This document shows, in pieces, positions 1-11,585 of a stretch of 64,000 nucleotides of DNA; position 1 is the stretch's first letter; every line of letters starts with the position of its first letter. A model generated the notes under the pieces. That model did no database searches. It was not told the DNA's origin and saw nothing but the letters and a program-made list of their open reading frames with translations. The stretch comes from Amphimedon queenslandica. Taxonomy: Eukaryota > Porifera > Demospongiae > Haplosclerida > Niphatidae. Made by a program: the position numbers and the translations under genes. The stretch is taken from positions 1-64,000 of the forward strand of contig NW_003546461.1 in assembly GCF_000090795.2 (NCBI RefSeq). Reading direction: 5' to 3'.

Positions 1-880
1 ATTTTTTGGCAATTTATATTTAAAAAAACATACAAAAATACAACAATGTATGCATGGTACAACAATAATTCATTTGCAGTTTCATGCTGCCTGTTGCTTA
101 CTGAAGGTCATTTCTGCACAGTGTCAAATATTTCATTTGAACAATAATAATTATAAAAAACGAACTAATTTAATAAATCATTTTTTAGTCTTAGTGTTGT
201 CTTGACGCCTTTGTCCTAAAACCACAGAAAGAAACATAACAAGGGAAATATGTACTGGAGCTTACTTGAATTATGTAAGACTCATTATGTGATGACATCA
301 GTAGTACCTTGGTCCATTGCAAGATAGAGGTACATTGCAAGATTGGGGCACTAAAGAAAGAAAAAGGGTAGAAAGAAAGAGAGGTGCATAGCAATGAATT
401 GTAATGGTAATTCAAATTTATTACAAAAGTAATGATTTTCAGTAATGGTAATGGCTGTGATAATTTGTTTATTTGAGACATAGTGGCAGTGGCATTCATG
501 CACATGTACCTGTGCTTTACTCAATTAGTGAGTCAGTGTCATACATGCGTAGGCTTGCGACAATTACCATTACAATTACCCAGGAATCCATTGACTTAAA
601 TACATGTACATTACATATCACTTATACTATCATTATGCTTCAGCCAATGCAACACAGCATTAATGTTACTTTATTGGACGTATCCAAAATAATCAAATGT
701 ACATGGATTCAATAATAAGACACTATACTCCCTCTCATTCTCAGTACATGCAGTACTGTACACAAGAGCACTATAGTGTGCATTGTGTCTTACTGGTACA
801 ATTTTGTTAGCATTTTATTTGCATTCCTGTTCCCACATTGCAGCAAGTGACAATGTCTGTGATATACCAATGTACTATAA

Positions 881-896
881 AATAATAATAATAATA

Positions 897-935
<39 letters not shown>
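881..935. repeat. (ATA)n followed by (ATG)n microsatellite
   Basis: About 17 bp of ATA repeats run directly into about 38 bp of perfect ATG/TGA repeats. Reading this tract gives spurious poly-Met or poly-His frames on the two strands, which should not be taken as genes. Confidence 0.95.
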
Positions 936-1319
936 TTTGTATACATTAATGTATGTGCATGGTATTTTACAGTTGCTTACTGATACTAGAACTGTGTTAA
1001 CACAAGAAAGAGAGAAGACATGTGAGAGACCTAGCAAAGGAACGAGAAAGAGCAAAAGTTAGACATAATTATGCGTACGTGTGTATGAGGAGGAGAGAAA
1101 GGTAAAGGAGAGAAAGGGGACAAAGATGCACAAGGACAGGAGTCAAGAAACACAAACATGAGAAGAGAGAAATATGCAGTACCTATTAACGATACATACA
1201 TGCATTGGGAAAGAGAAGAACTGTTTATCATAAACCAATATGACATTGCCAATAATACTTAGAGTCAGGGTTCCTCATGAGATTTGGCATAGTGCTGATA
1301 CAGCTTCTTGTCAATGGAT

Positions 1320-1745
1320 TGTCAAATTGCTTTAAAATTGAGCCAAACACCCTGTACTATATACAGGGACACTGATCAAATTTAATCAAAAATGACAAAA
1401 AGAGAATTCTTCAATTTTATTATGTTTTCTGATGCATATACATGTAGGTACTTATGTCGCATAGAAAACTTGAGCCAATTCAGATAAAATTTGGATTTTT
1501 TATCAATTTTTAAATTTGCTCAAAAATTGAGCAGAACATTTTGTAGTACATTGTATTGTAGTACAAAGGGAAGTTTGAGTCCAGTACTTCCAAATTTCTC
1601 TATTACATGCAACAACGTTCACCAAATTTCATCAAAAATACAAAGAGGGAATTTTATCAATTTTACATTGTTTTCTGATACACATACAAGTACTTATGTT
1701 GCGTAGAAATTTTGAGCTGATTCCATTCAAAATTAAATTTTTAAA
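1320..1745. repeat. Two diverged copies of a dispersed AT-rich repeat
   Basis: Two consecutive blocks share the sub-motifs of an attttctgata run, then an acttatg run, then a tagaaa..ttgagc run. The same order of motifs occurs in the 24.3-25.5 kb array, at 34.4-34.7 kb, at 54.1-54.6 kb and at 62.1-63.1 kb, in both orientations. This is a dispersed family with no coding capacity that I can see. Confidence 0.65.
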
Positions 1746-2607
1746 TAAATTTTTAAAGTTATTGCAAATGTCATGTACTGTGCTGCGGTGCTAGTCGGCT
1801 CACAAAGCTCATGCTGTTTAGCTTACTTAGCATACTTTGGGGGAAACCCATGTACATGTAAACAAAGTTTACAATTACAATCACTATACCATAGGCAAGG
1901 CACTCTGGAAATAACAGTTATAATTGGGGTTTGAAATGCATGCAGGCAGCTATTTATAAAACTTTCAACAATAATTCATTTACCAAAAGTTTTGCTACTG
2001 AATAAACATTGATAAGGCCTAAATGTTTTTTTTCTATGCTAAAAATTCACCCTATACAGGTATATACATGTAGTAGGTAGTAGTAAAGCAAGCATAGACA
2101 AAACTACATCAAATACAATTACACTGTATCAGACCCATAACACAATTGTTGTACAATGACAACACAGTAGACCTGTATTGCAATTTCAAAGCCTGGTGGT
2201 TCCAAAGTACTGTAGTTGTGGTACCACTCAATGCTCAACAAAGCACACAAAATTTTACATGCATTATGTAGGAGTATTTATTTATCATTGACTTATTAAT
2301 GAATACATACCATGCTCCAGTACTTTTTATTTCATCTTCATAAGATTTTACCAATAGTTAAGTCTTCACTGGTGAAAAATTGTCCTGCTCTCTAGATAGT
2401 AGCAGTAGCTAGAGCAGCCCGAGCTCCACCTATCTGAGTGGGTGTTCAGTCTGCGCATGCTCAAAGCACAGAGTAGAGTGCCACATTTGCCAGTCTGCCC
2501 CTGCTATGACTGGCTTGACTGCCACTATTTTGCTTCTGCTCTGGCTCTCCGTATCTTCTGTAATCGAGGCTACTAGTGGCAACGAGCCATTTGTTGATAG
2601 CTTAACA

Positions 2608-5144
2608 ATGGCAGGTCGTGAGGAGGTAAAGGATGAACTGAGAAATACTTTAACCAGAGCTATCGAACTGCTTGGATCTCCGTATGCCATGGCTGACGAG
2701 GACGATATACCCCCTCTTCCGCCACCTATCATCTCAGTTCCACCCCGTAACAGTAGGACTAGGCCAATCGCGATGGGAGCCTCGGTGGGCCTGGGAGGAC
2801 CTTCCTCTTCGAGGCCAAGTATGATGACCATAGGAGCAGGAGGACCCGCCGCTTCATCTTCCAGCGTAGATTCACCCTTCTCTAGCTCTAGCGAACGAAC
2901 TGGTGAGAAATTACTGTGTTTTGGACTCGCAGCGCCATTTTATTGTTATAATTATTTTCTGATTGTCTTTCTAGGATTGGGCAGTGCCTCGTATACAGCA
3001 GCCAGGGCGCTGAGGAGTGTAAGATCTCAGGCGGAACAGAGGCTTAATTTTGCACCCTATCAAAGGAGAGCGGGGAAAGCCAGCTCCAAACCATTACAAT
3101 TTACTTTTTTTTGTTTGCTGAATCGTGAGGCTGACCGAGTACCCACAACGAAGGTAATGAAATTGATGTTGTTAGATGCTGGTGCAGGGGAAAAGTCAGT
3201 CACCATGTCACCCTCACTTAATGCTAAGGAATTAAGAGACCAAATAGTATCGTCCTATCCTCTCCTAGCAGAAGGGGGTGGCTTTGAGTTGCTGAGGTGT
3301 GTGCAGAATTCACGAGAGCTTGAAGTCATACCGTACAACTTCACAACGACACCACGATACTTAAAGGCCTACGTGGGAGGAGGGAAGGTGTATATCAGAC
3401 CACTCCAGAGAGATCTCTCTGTTCCTGTGGCCACTGCTGTAGGTGATGTAAGTGATGTAACTGTTTCTATAATCATGTCAACTTCTATTTGAATTTTATA
3501 GGTAAAGGAAAAGTGTTTGAAGTGCCAGGAACTCATTTTACTACCATTATTGAAAGAGCACATGACCAGCTGCAGGTATTGACAGCTAATAATTCTAATG
3601 TGTTCATGATTTCATCAATATAGAGAGGAACGTCTGATAGATCTTGAAGCAATGCTCTCCAAGTCATATTCCTCGATAGAAGATGTAATTGCTGACTTTG
3701 ATATAATATTATCAAGATCTGATATGCCCGTTACCGTTTCCAGAGACAGGATTATAGAGGATTCTTTTCAACTGATCGAAGCTCACCCTCATAAACTACC
3801 TTCTCGTTTACTTGTAAGTATATTGTGGTGGACTCATGTTGTGCTGTTGCATCCACAAACCACTCGTGTGCTGTTGCAATATTTTTAAAATGAAATGAAA
3901 ATCCCCTATTTTATGAACAAGCATTAATTTTGTGACATTTTTATTTTTGCTTACTGAAACAAATTTTAGCACTTAAAAGTGATTTATTTTGTAGCAATAC
4001 ATAATGTGGCTAAATCTATTTTTAGATATCATTTGCTGGAGAAGAGGGCTGTGATGCTGGTGGGCTCAGTGCTGAGTATTGGACACTGCTTGCTACTTCC
4101 CTGAAAGATAAATATTTTGATGGCGAGCAGCATTGTGTTGTTAGGAAGAATGCTTATAGTGTACTTGTGAGTGTAGTATGTTTACTTGCACATTGCTTTA
4201 CTTAATTTCATTTATATAGCATAATGAATTTCTCAAGATAGGAAGACTCTTTTCTTTAGGAATAGCCAGTGGCTTTTCTTTTCCTTTCTTGGCTCACTGT
4301 GTATATGATTATTTATGTGGCTGGAATCCAGTAGATATCGAATTTGAAATTGAGTGTGTACCATCTAGTGTAGTTAAAGAGAAAATAAAGAAGGTATCAT
4401 CATTACTTCTTCAATTTTACTTTATTTTTATCAGATTAATGATTCGGAAAATTTAGAGGAATTTCATGAAGCTATTGAAGGGAGTATGGATATTATAGCT
4501 GAGTCTGGATATACTAAACCTTTATTAAATTTGAAAATTGAGGAAAAGGAGGATTTAGTTCATACTCTACTCATGTACTTCTGTTTATTGATCAGCAAGG
4601 CGGAGTTGGATCAAATGAAAGATGGTCTTCAGTATCTGAATCTCTGCACTTACATGTCTCGTCACACTGAGCTTTTCAAGCCTCTTTTTTCGGCACCTGA
4701 GATAGATTTGACAGCTGGTATATAGATATGCCACAATTTTATAATTTTTATTCTATTCGATATTAGATATATTATTGTCATTACTGACTGTGAATTTTAC
4801 TGATGATGACGATCTAGAGCGGGATGCTTACGAATACTTTAAAAGATATCTCAAAGATTGTGAAGGTAACAATGTTTGTTTCATGTTAAATGACTGTTAG
4901 TTTTACTTCAGATATTGGAATAGTTCCACTGCAAAATGTGCTCCTTTATTTTTCTGGATACAAGTACCTACCCGTATTCGGCTTTCAGTTCTCTCCAACG
5001 TTGACGTTTCATGAAGAAACTTATCCAATGGCTTCAACTTGCGCACTTAGCTTAGTAATACCTAAGAAGCACACGGATTATGTCAACTTTAGACTGGCAA
5101 TGGACAAGGCTATGGTTTATCATGGTGGTTATGGAAAGACATGA
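2608..5144 (+). CDS. HECT-type E3 ubiquitin ligase with C2HC zinc finger
   Basis: Nine exons fit with consistent phases: 2608-2902, 2975-3447, 3502-3575, 3624-3813, 4026-4166, 4220-4393, 4435-4717, 4767-4865 and 4912-5144, giving 653 residues. The N-terminus is low-complexity and Pro/Ser-rich. A beta-grasp-like segment follows (roughly residues 180-255), then a CxxC...HxxxxC finger resembling a UBZ/C2HC ubiquitin-binding finger (around 260-280). The remainder is a HECT domain: N-lobe motif GEEGCDAGGLSAEYW, and C-lobe ending YPMASTCALSLVIP, whose Cys is the expected thioester-forming catalytic residue. HECT ligases take ubiquitin from an E2 onto this Cys and pass it to substrates. An in-frame ATG at 2506 would add a hydrophobic 34-residue leader, which is unlikely for a cytosolic ligase, so I prefer 2608. 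Substrates cannot be inferred. Confidence 0.88.
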
Positions 5145-5779
5145 TAACTTAATTGCACTTTTATCACTTTTACATTAGACATGTATCATTTGCTCTCATC
5201 ATTTATTCTTGTCACTGGTTAAACATGTTATCATTAATCCTGACCCGATATGATAAAGCCAGGCTAAATGCTGCAAAGTTTACCTTACCTTACCAGAGCA
5301 AGTTATAATGAATTAGGCCCATTTCTCTATTCACTTTTGCCATTCTCTGTGCAGGGGAAAAGATCAAGTGAACATGCCAACTCCTGGAGCAATGGGTAGA
5401 CTACTAATCAAGAAAAAGCATTTACCTTACATGATTTGCATGCAGCATTACAAAAAAAGGCCTGCAATAGTTATCATCTGTAACTTTTTCGGCACTCTTG
5501 ACATCAAATGAAAGGGAATTCTTGATTATTTTACACATTCTGTTTTGACAACCATTATCTCTAATAGTTCCCTGGTTTTGTCAATTAATTTTAATGCACT
5601 TAAACATGGCCTTATCCTTTATCATTCACTATGTATGAGCCTCTGATAATTTTATTCTGTATCATGATTATGACTGAGCCTCCGCAATCTAAAGCATTAT
5701 GTTGTTAATATGTTGTTAATGAAAAGATGAAGTTATTAAGTACAATCAAACATGATACAATTATAGTTATGTCAGTAGT
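5145..5779. other. Intergenic, no gene seen
   Basis: This spacer between convergent genes contains no open frame with recognisable content and no clear repeat structure. It probably holds the two 3' ends. Confidence 0.5.
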
Positions 5780-7900
5780 TCACACTGAAACAGAGTTAAC
5801 ATAGTCTCTAATCTGAAGGTACAGACCAACTCCAAAGTCATCTCTCTCTTCAAGGACATCAATATCTTTCAATAATACCAGTTGCTCATCAGTAAGAGGG
5901 CAAGGTATCTGTGGAACAAATGTCTCATTATCATCATCATCACATTGCAATGATACAGGGCCATCCCAGTCAATTCCATATCTGCAATCCTATATTATTG
6001 TAATTAAAGGTTACACCGTATAGGGGGTATATTTCAAGGGGATTTAATTTCACTAATTTCGCGGTTTTAAAAAATTCGTGAAAATTTTTATCTATGAAAA
6101 TTATTTTTTTACCATACTAATAATCTTAGAAGAAAAACGCAAAAATTTTTTCTTGTGAATAGGTTGAAAGGTGATATTCGTGAAATATTTTCCCCGGGAA
6201 ATATACCCCCTATACAGTATCAAAACTAACATACAAATAATGGGTGCATGTAGGTCCTGTAAAATAATGTGTCCCATTTAGTGTGTGTCTATATGTGTGC
6301 ATTGTACGTGTGTGTGTGTGTGTCATTTTCACTGCTAGCTAGCATTCCCCTTTATGACATTATCTCATTGGTGAATAAATTCAGAAAAAATAATTAATGG
6401 GCGTGGCTCATAAATTGACAAAATGGAGGAAAAGTAATAGAGGCCCTTTACCTGAGAAAATTTACTTAATAACCTCTCGGCAACATAATGTACTTATTAT
6501 TCATTTGGAAACTTATAAAAATGAAATAATGACTGATACAATAAACTCACATAATCCAATGTGTTGACAACATCAGTATCATTCATGGTTGCCATTCCAC
6601 TGATCCACAACTGCAAAGGACTCCTATTGCCCTCAGTTCTCATACGATGATGACTATACGTCTCACGGAATAACTAAAAAAATTAAAGTATCATTGGATG
6701 CTAAAGTTGATTCACTGGATATACCTTAATGTGATGAGCGATTCTTGGTTCAAAGACATAGTGTAAGCAAAAGAGGTCGTACATATTTGTATGACTAAGG
6801 GCCTCAATGTCTTCTAAGTAGTAGAAGATGTAATAAAAGAGAGATGTACAACCAGCAAAGAGGTCCCTCCAAAATCTCTCAACACGCTGATTATGGACAC
6901 TCCGTCCAGTTATGCAGCTACCTCTTTCAGGACCACGTTCATTCAACATAAACTGTGATACTGCCACATTCTCCCGTCCTTTATCACAGCGGACTCTAGA
7001 TGGAAGTCCATACTCTTTGACACCATTCAAAAAGCAATTGAGCATTGTGGATGAGCGGTTGTTGTTGTGCACTTCAAGAAAAACAGGCAGGCGAGAAAAA
7101 CCATCGATGCCTCCAAAAATTACAAAGTTCCATCTGATCAACTTATGGTTTGTATCTATGTGCCACAAACTATTAGGCATTTTAACAGAATAGACTCGGC
7201 GATGAAGAGCTTTTCTGCGCCTCTCTTGCACACCACATGGATCGACTCTATACAAAGAATCTCTGATGCGAACACGTTGTATTCTAAGAGAACGAGCTCT
7301 TAAGTAACCTTCAAAGCTTCTTTGCCCACTGAAAGGGTGATCATGTATGAAATCCTCTGCCAATGTGTCAAGTTGATCATCAGTAATATGACTATATTCG
7401 TTAACACATTCCAGTCCAAATAGGCTTATGCGACGTGAAATGGTCTTTGGTGAAACCAGTAACATGTTTGCAATTTCAACATTCTTGAAGTTGTTTTCTT
7501 TCAAAAAACGAAGTTGATCTTTCGGTATATAAATGGCAGGTCTGCCTCTTCCTCGACGACTGGCACAAAAATGATTAATTTCTTCCCTCTCTACTGACAC
7601 AGCTATAAGACACGCTAAGTTTCCAATAGCATTCATGAAGTGACATATTGAGTCTTCATTAACTCCCTGCAAACTGTCAGTGATTAAAAAAGAGAAGTCT
7701 CGGATTAATAGCTCCAACTGTAATAGAGCAGCTTGAGGATCAGACTCACCAGATTCAATTTTTACTGGTAAGTCTTCAAGATAACTGATAGCAGAATCGA
7801 AGAAATTGTGTAGAAATCTTTGCTCGGCCATATCAATGGCCATGACACACTCACGATCACGTGCGAGATAGGCTCCTCCTCTTGTAATGACCACGCCCAC
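5780..7900 (-). CDS. DDE integrase-core (rve-like) protein, transposase-derived
   Basis: Three exons in phase 0: 7900-6725, 6673-6551 and 5989-5780, 502 residues if started at 7900; Met codons at 7843 and 7831 are possible shorter starts. The order is a helical N-terminal region, a GRGRPAIYIP-type linker into a helix-turn-helix (VEIANMLLVSPKTISRR), then an RNase H-fold integrase core. Candidate catalytic residues are D in LWHIDTNHK, D in VRCDKGREN and E in QRVERFWRD, so the triad is intact. Downstream come the LHYVFEPRI and RTEGNRSPLQLW motifs typical of this animal integrase-core family, and a YGIDWDGP tail. No terminal inverted repeats were found around it, so it may be a co-opted single gene or a transposon whose ends I missed. 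It is distantly related to the transposase at 39.5-42.7 kb. Confidence 0.82.
6014..6219. mobile_element. Small inverted-repeat element (MITE) in intron
   Basis: The ends are mutually inverted: ACCGTATAGGGGGTATATTTC at the left and its near-complement ending CCCCCTATACAGTA at the right, about 205 bp apart. It lies inside the second intron of the integrase-core gene. The CCGTATAG start is shared with the MITE family found four times in the NALCN gene. Confidence 0.75.
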
Positions 7901-8289
7901 TAAGGTGTAGGTGCGTTATTATTTATGATCGATAATGAATGCAAAATCGATCAAAAAATCGATCAAGAATTCGATGCATTAATGAGGCGATGCGCTTCGC
8001 GCATCGCCACATCACTTATCTATAGCTAAATCAATATTCCTATTTTTGTCCACTACGGCGCTCCATATGAAACTACACCCTTAAAACCAACTGCTCTTTT
8101 ATCTTATCTACCTAGTTTTGTTTGTTTAGTGTAAACACAACTTTAACCAGTTACTTTACTAAGTAGCTTAAGTAGTTTAAATCACTTCTGGGCTAGTGTA
8201 AACGGGGTAATTTATTTTGAATATTTTGAAGTGGTTCAAAATATGATCTAAAAACATGATGCATAATAGATCTAAGTTATATGACATAC
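7901..8289. other. Spacer with short palindrome, no gene
   Basis: There is no coding signal. A perfect short hairpin (ggcgatgcgc, three-base loop, gcgcatcgcc, around 7985-8007) sits about 85 bp upstream of the integrase-core start, in a region with repeated ATCGATC motifs. It is either a regulatory palindrome or a transposon end. Confidence 0.45.
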
Positions 8290-8566
8290 CCTACTTGTGC
8301 TGTGGCAAAAATAGGAATATCTGGATTGTTGCTTGACTTGATGTCCAGGCCACCAGGGCTAGCCGAGCAGTACAATGTTACGCTGCTTCCCAGAGGCACA
8401 GTTAATGGAAAACATGTCAAACTGACATCTCCCAGGCACAATGTAACTAAATCTTTGAGAGTGAGATTGTGAGAAAGTAAGGCAGTTGTGGTAGCAATTA
8501 ATAGTCTCGAGACTTACTTGTCAGCAAGATAAAGGTGCTCTCGAAGGTGCGTGGCTCTACGAACAT
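8290..8566 (-). pseudogene. Orphan first two exons of an Ig-like surface protein
   Basis: Exon 1 (8566-8518) and exon 2 (8446-8290) match exons 1-2 of the gene at 9.2-11.2 kb. The intron phases are the same (1, then 2), the Cys pattern is the same, and the motifs match (LTVPLGSS against LSVPPGTS, GLDI, NPDIPIFA against PPDVPIYG). The donor GG|GTATGTC is also conserved. No counterparts of exons 3-7 follow in the next 380 bp before the integrase-core gene, so the copy looks truncated. Its frame is still open, so a short transcript cannot be excluded. Confidence 0.7.
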
Positions 8567-8802
8567 TCTTCTGGTGATCTGCTCCACATCATGAGCAAGC
8601 TAGGCTTTACACGGCTGTATATGTACCCAACCAGTGAGAGAGCTGCTGACTCGTGATATCTTTCTTACTTTGGAAAAGCCCCAAAACATACCCTGAAGTA
8701 TGCTTTTTGTGCTATTTTTAGATCTACAATACATAATATAAAATAGCCCTGGTGGTTGTGGTTTCTCTATCATAATAAGTAGTTGTTTGATGTGTCATAG
8801 AG

Positions 8803-9033
8803 ATGCTGGCATCATGCTGCTGTAATTTGTCCTACTACTACAGCTACAATTGTGTAAGTTTTAATTGGGAAAAGCACATTTTAATCTTTAATAATCATAA
8901 ATATACTACGGGTAGTATAGTCTATCTATGTCTTAATTCAGTTGCTTCAGCTACAGTACATAGCCTTGCTTGTGGTGACAGTGATGGGTTTTATAATGAT
9001 GATCAGGCCCTGTCTATACTACTGAAACTATAG
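8803..9033 (+). pseudogene. Broken start of an Ig/FN3 receptor copy
   Basis: Sequence around 8820-8860 resembles the signal-peptide exon of the receptor at 11.6 kb (shared tacagcta...gtaagttt). The block after the acceptor at 8941 encodes SATVHSLACGDSDGFY, nearly identical to SATVHNLACGDIDGFY of that receptor. The homology then stops at a short divergent tail and a stop codon. The first-exon phase no longer matches the second. This is the decayed right-hand half of a duplicated head-to-head gene pair. Confidence 0.72.
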
Positions 9034-9234
9034 CCTCAACTAATGCAAGGACATATTATGCTCCTAGAGAAAGTCAAGTCTCCTTACTTTTTGCTGACAC
9101 TGGATCACAATGAAGTGAAATTATTATAAAATATATAGATCTAGATCTATGTTATAAACTATAGATTATATTTTTTAACAAAGGGTAAAAAATTAATGAT
9201 TACAAATACTAGTAATAGCCAAACTCACATCTAC

Positions 9235-11224
9235 TTAACTACAAGTTTGTAATGAAGTTATTATAATCAGCACGGGATAAAGGAAAACTAATAACAAACA
9301 ATATTTAAGAGCTGAAGTCCCTATAGTAACAATATAATAAGTTGATTATAATTAATTAACACTTTACCTGAAGGAGTTGTGTTAGTTCCATTAGTGTTGG
9401 GTCCTGACTCAAAACTTTGAGTGCCATTCTGTTCATAAAGAACAAGGAAGTCACCATTAATCAAAAAAGTCCGTAAAGAGTAAGTTATACTCTTATTTCC
9501 AAATACTTCTATGTATAGCGGAGGAGCGTCTTCTTTTTGAATGGTAATGTTGTCTGACCGGACAACATTAAGCTCCAATAATCTGCTTGGTTTTCGCTCT
9601 TCCACTACATCAAATATGTATGTGGTGCTACCATGCTTACTCTCATTTTTTGAGATTTGAAACGGAGATTGCAAGTCTATAGAAAATAAAACAAAACTGC
9701 TATAAAAATCATAACATTGACCTACCGATTAGAGCTGTCACTGTTGATGAATAGTTAGTCACATAGTGACCAACTAAAGTCAAGTTGTTAACAAAAGGTC
9801 TAGTCCCATTAACTCTGAAGTAATGAGTGCAGGTACTTTGAGATACATTAGCCTTTTCATCACCGTCTAACCACACCTCGACTTCTTTTAAAGGCAGTTG
9901 ACTCTTCGAGCACTATTATTAATAATAAATACCATACTAAATGAGCAAGACCAAATACATCAGTAATACTCTTATATGTATCATGAACATAAACTATAAC
10001 TTACATTCCATGACAAGCTTGTTAAAGAGCATCTATTATCTTCATTCCTGTCTTCACATAGTACAGTAGCATGAGGATCCAAACGAGGTCCTATAAGTGA
10101 TTTCAGTTGCATTTAATTTATACAAAAATAATACAAATAATAGTTAATTATGAAATCAATTATGTGGAATTGTGGATTACTATAGTTTACTTACTTGGGT
10201 ACGACAGAAGACAACTATCGTATTCTCCATTGGTTATGGAGGTGCACGTGAGATACGTATTCAGAAGCGGCAGGCTCACGTTGAAACTGATTGCTACTCT
10301 CAGTATTGCTGACGTCTTCTCCACAACAGACACTGTGAGTAGCCCACGGGTCATTGTATGCCTATAATAGAAGTGCACAAATACATATATAAGTATAATG
10401 TAATAAAGTATCAGTATAATTATGTTATAATTATTGGCACCAGCTGCTTAGCAACATTTGTGGTTACATTCATTTTGTTAATTAACATGTTTTCATTTTT
10501 AGAGCATGACACTGCATTACAAATAAAGTACGTGTAACCACAATTGTTGCTATAGTTGATCCTGAAACTAGTGCAGTATTTATATCATATTAAAAAGTGT
10601 ATCCATGTGACATGCTATGATACTTAATAATGCTAGCTATTTATTCCATGGCTCATATTTTACGTCAATGACAAAATGCAACTCGCAACTGAGCTATAAA
10701 GCAAATGGATCCCGTTGACTCTCGAGTGTAGCAATTGGGTTGAATAAGCAACATAAAATAGAAAGAAGAGAACAATGTTTTTCTGGGCGATCTACATACT
10801 GAATTTAAAATATACATGCATGGCCTCATTGGCCTGAGGTATGATGGCCCCTGTAGGATCATGTGTAAGAACTTTTAAAACCATTACACACATTAAGTAA
10901 GAGTAGTTATGACCACAGTTATGACATACCCTTCCTGTACTGAACCATATATTGGAACATCAGGCGGGTTACCAGCTAGGCGTATATCCAGCCCACTGGA
11001 ACTGTCATTGGTTGAGCAGTAGAAGATCGTACTGGTCCCGGGTGGTACCGACAATCGAGGACAAGCCAGCTCAACATTTGCAAAAGCTTTATCCAACACC
11101 ACCAATGCCACTAAAAGCAAGAGAGAAAAATATGCTATGTTAATATAAAATTTGCTAGCTCTGTGAGTCATTAATACTTACTCCTTAGCAAGACGACGAC
11201 CAACAACATTTTTTTGGCACTCAT
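9235..11224 (-). CDS. Secreted or GPI-anchored Ig-like surface protein
   Basis: Seven exons fit exactly: 11224-11182, 11110-10930, 10361-10195, 10090-10005, 9912-9726, 9676-9368 and 9320-9235, 352 residues. A signal peptide (MSAKKMLLVVVLLR... to about residue 23) is followed by Cys-paired, N-glycosylation-rich beta-type domains resembling immunoglobulin folds (NVELACPRLSVPPGTS, TYLTCTSI, ATVLCEDR, then a second unit to about residue 320). The last exon encodes a hydrophobic stretch (YCLLLVFLYPVLIII) followed by only a few residues, the layout of a GPI-attachment signal, although a membrane anchor with a minimal tail is also possible. It starts 361 bp from the divergent receptor gene, and both first exons are 43 nt in phase 1. 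I recognise no named orthologue; adhesion or recognition is an inference from architecture. Confidence 0.78.
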
Positions 11225-11585
11225 TGTAGACTCCAGTGAGAAAATAGGTTTTATAGAAAAAGTTGGATGTCAGCTGACTGAGCTGAGTCATACTCATAGT
11301 TGCTCTGTCTAGCCTCTGTGTATTTCTACTAATTAAATGATGAGCTAAAAAGCAAGAGCGGGAAATTGCTGGGAATGGCCCATGGAGAACACCATTGAAA
11401 CTGGCCGGCCGGTAAGTGTCAGTTCTACGTCAGAGCCCGCCCTGCAGCGCATGCAGCGCAGCATGAAGTGAATTCTTGTGATTTTCATTTTAGTTAACTT
11501 ATGATGTCATCTCTACTCAATTACTCATGTCACATGCTATTCATATCAATGCTACTCCCTAAGCTGTGCCTGTGTCTGACAAGAG
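11225..11585. promoter_or_regulatory. Shared upstream region of a head-to-head gene pair
   Basis: Only 361 bp separate the start codons of the divergent Ig-like gene and the Ig/FN3 receptor gene, so both promoters must lie here or overlap 5' exons. I see no clear TATA box. A CGCATGCAGCGCAGCATG motif near 11450 is locally GC-rich. The decayed copy at 8567-8802 keeps the same divergent layout with about 235 bp between starts. Confidence 0.5.

Larger units (their letters stand above)
1..2505. other. Gene-poor stretch with simple and dispersed repeats
   Basis: I see no supportable gene here. Open frames are short, low in complexity and lack plausible splice-linked partners. The stretch holds a trinucleotide microsatellite near 0.9 kb and two degenerate copies of the dispersed repeat that also forms the 24.3-25.5 kb array. 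The last few hundred bases are presumably the 5' region of the HECT gene that starts near 2.6 kb, but I recognise no core promoter motif. Confidence 0.6.

Noticed and set aside
783-1055. Frames with poly-Met or poly-His on the two strands
   Set aside because: They are translations of the ATG/CAT microsatellite and have no splice partners or other content.
2506-2607. Start of the HECT gene at 2506, giving a signal-peptide-like leader
   Set aside because: A secretion signal contradicts a ubiquitin ligase. The Met at 2608 gives an acidic, plausible N-terminus. The upstream start is not excluded.
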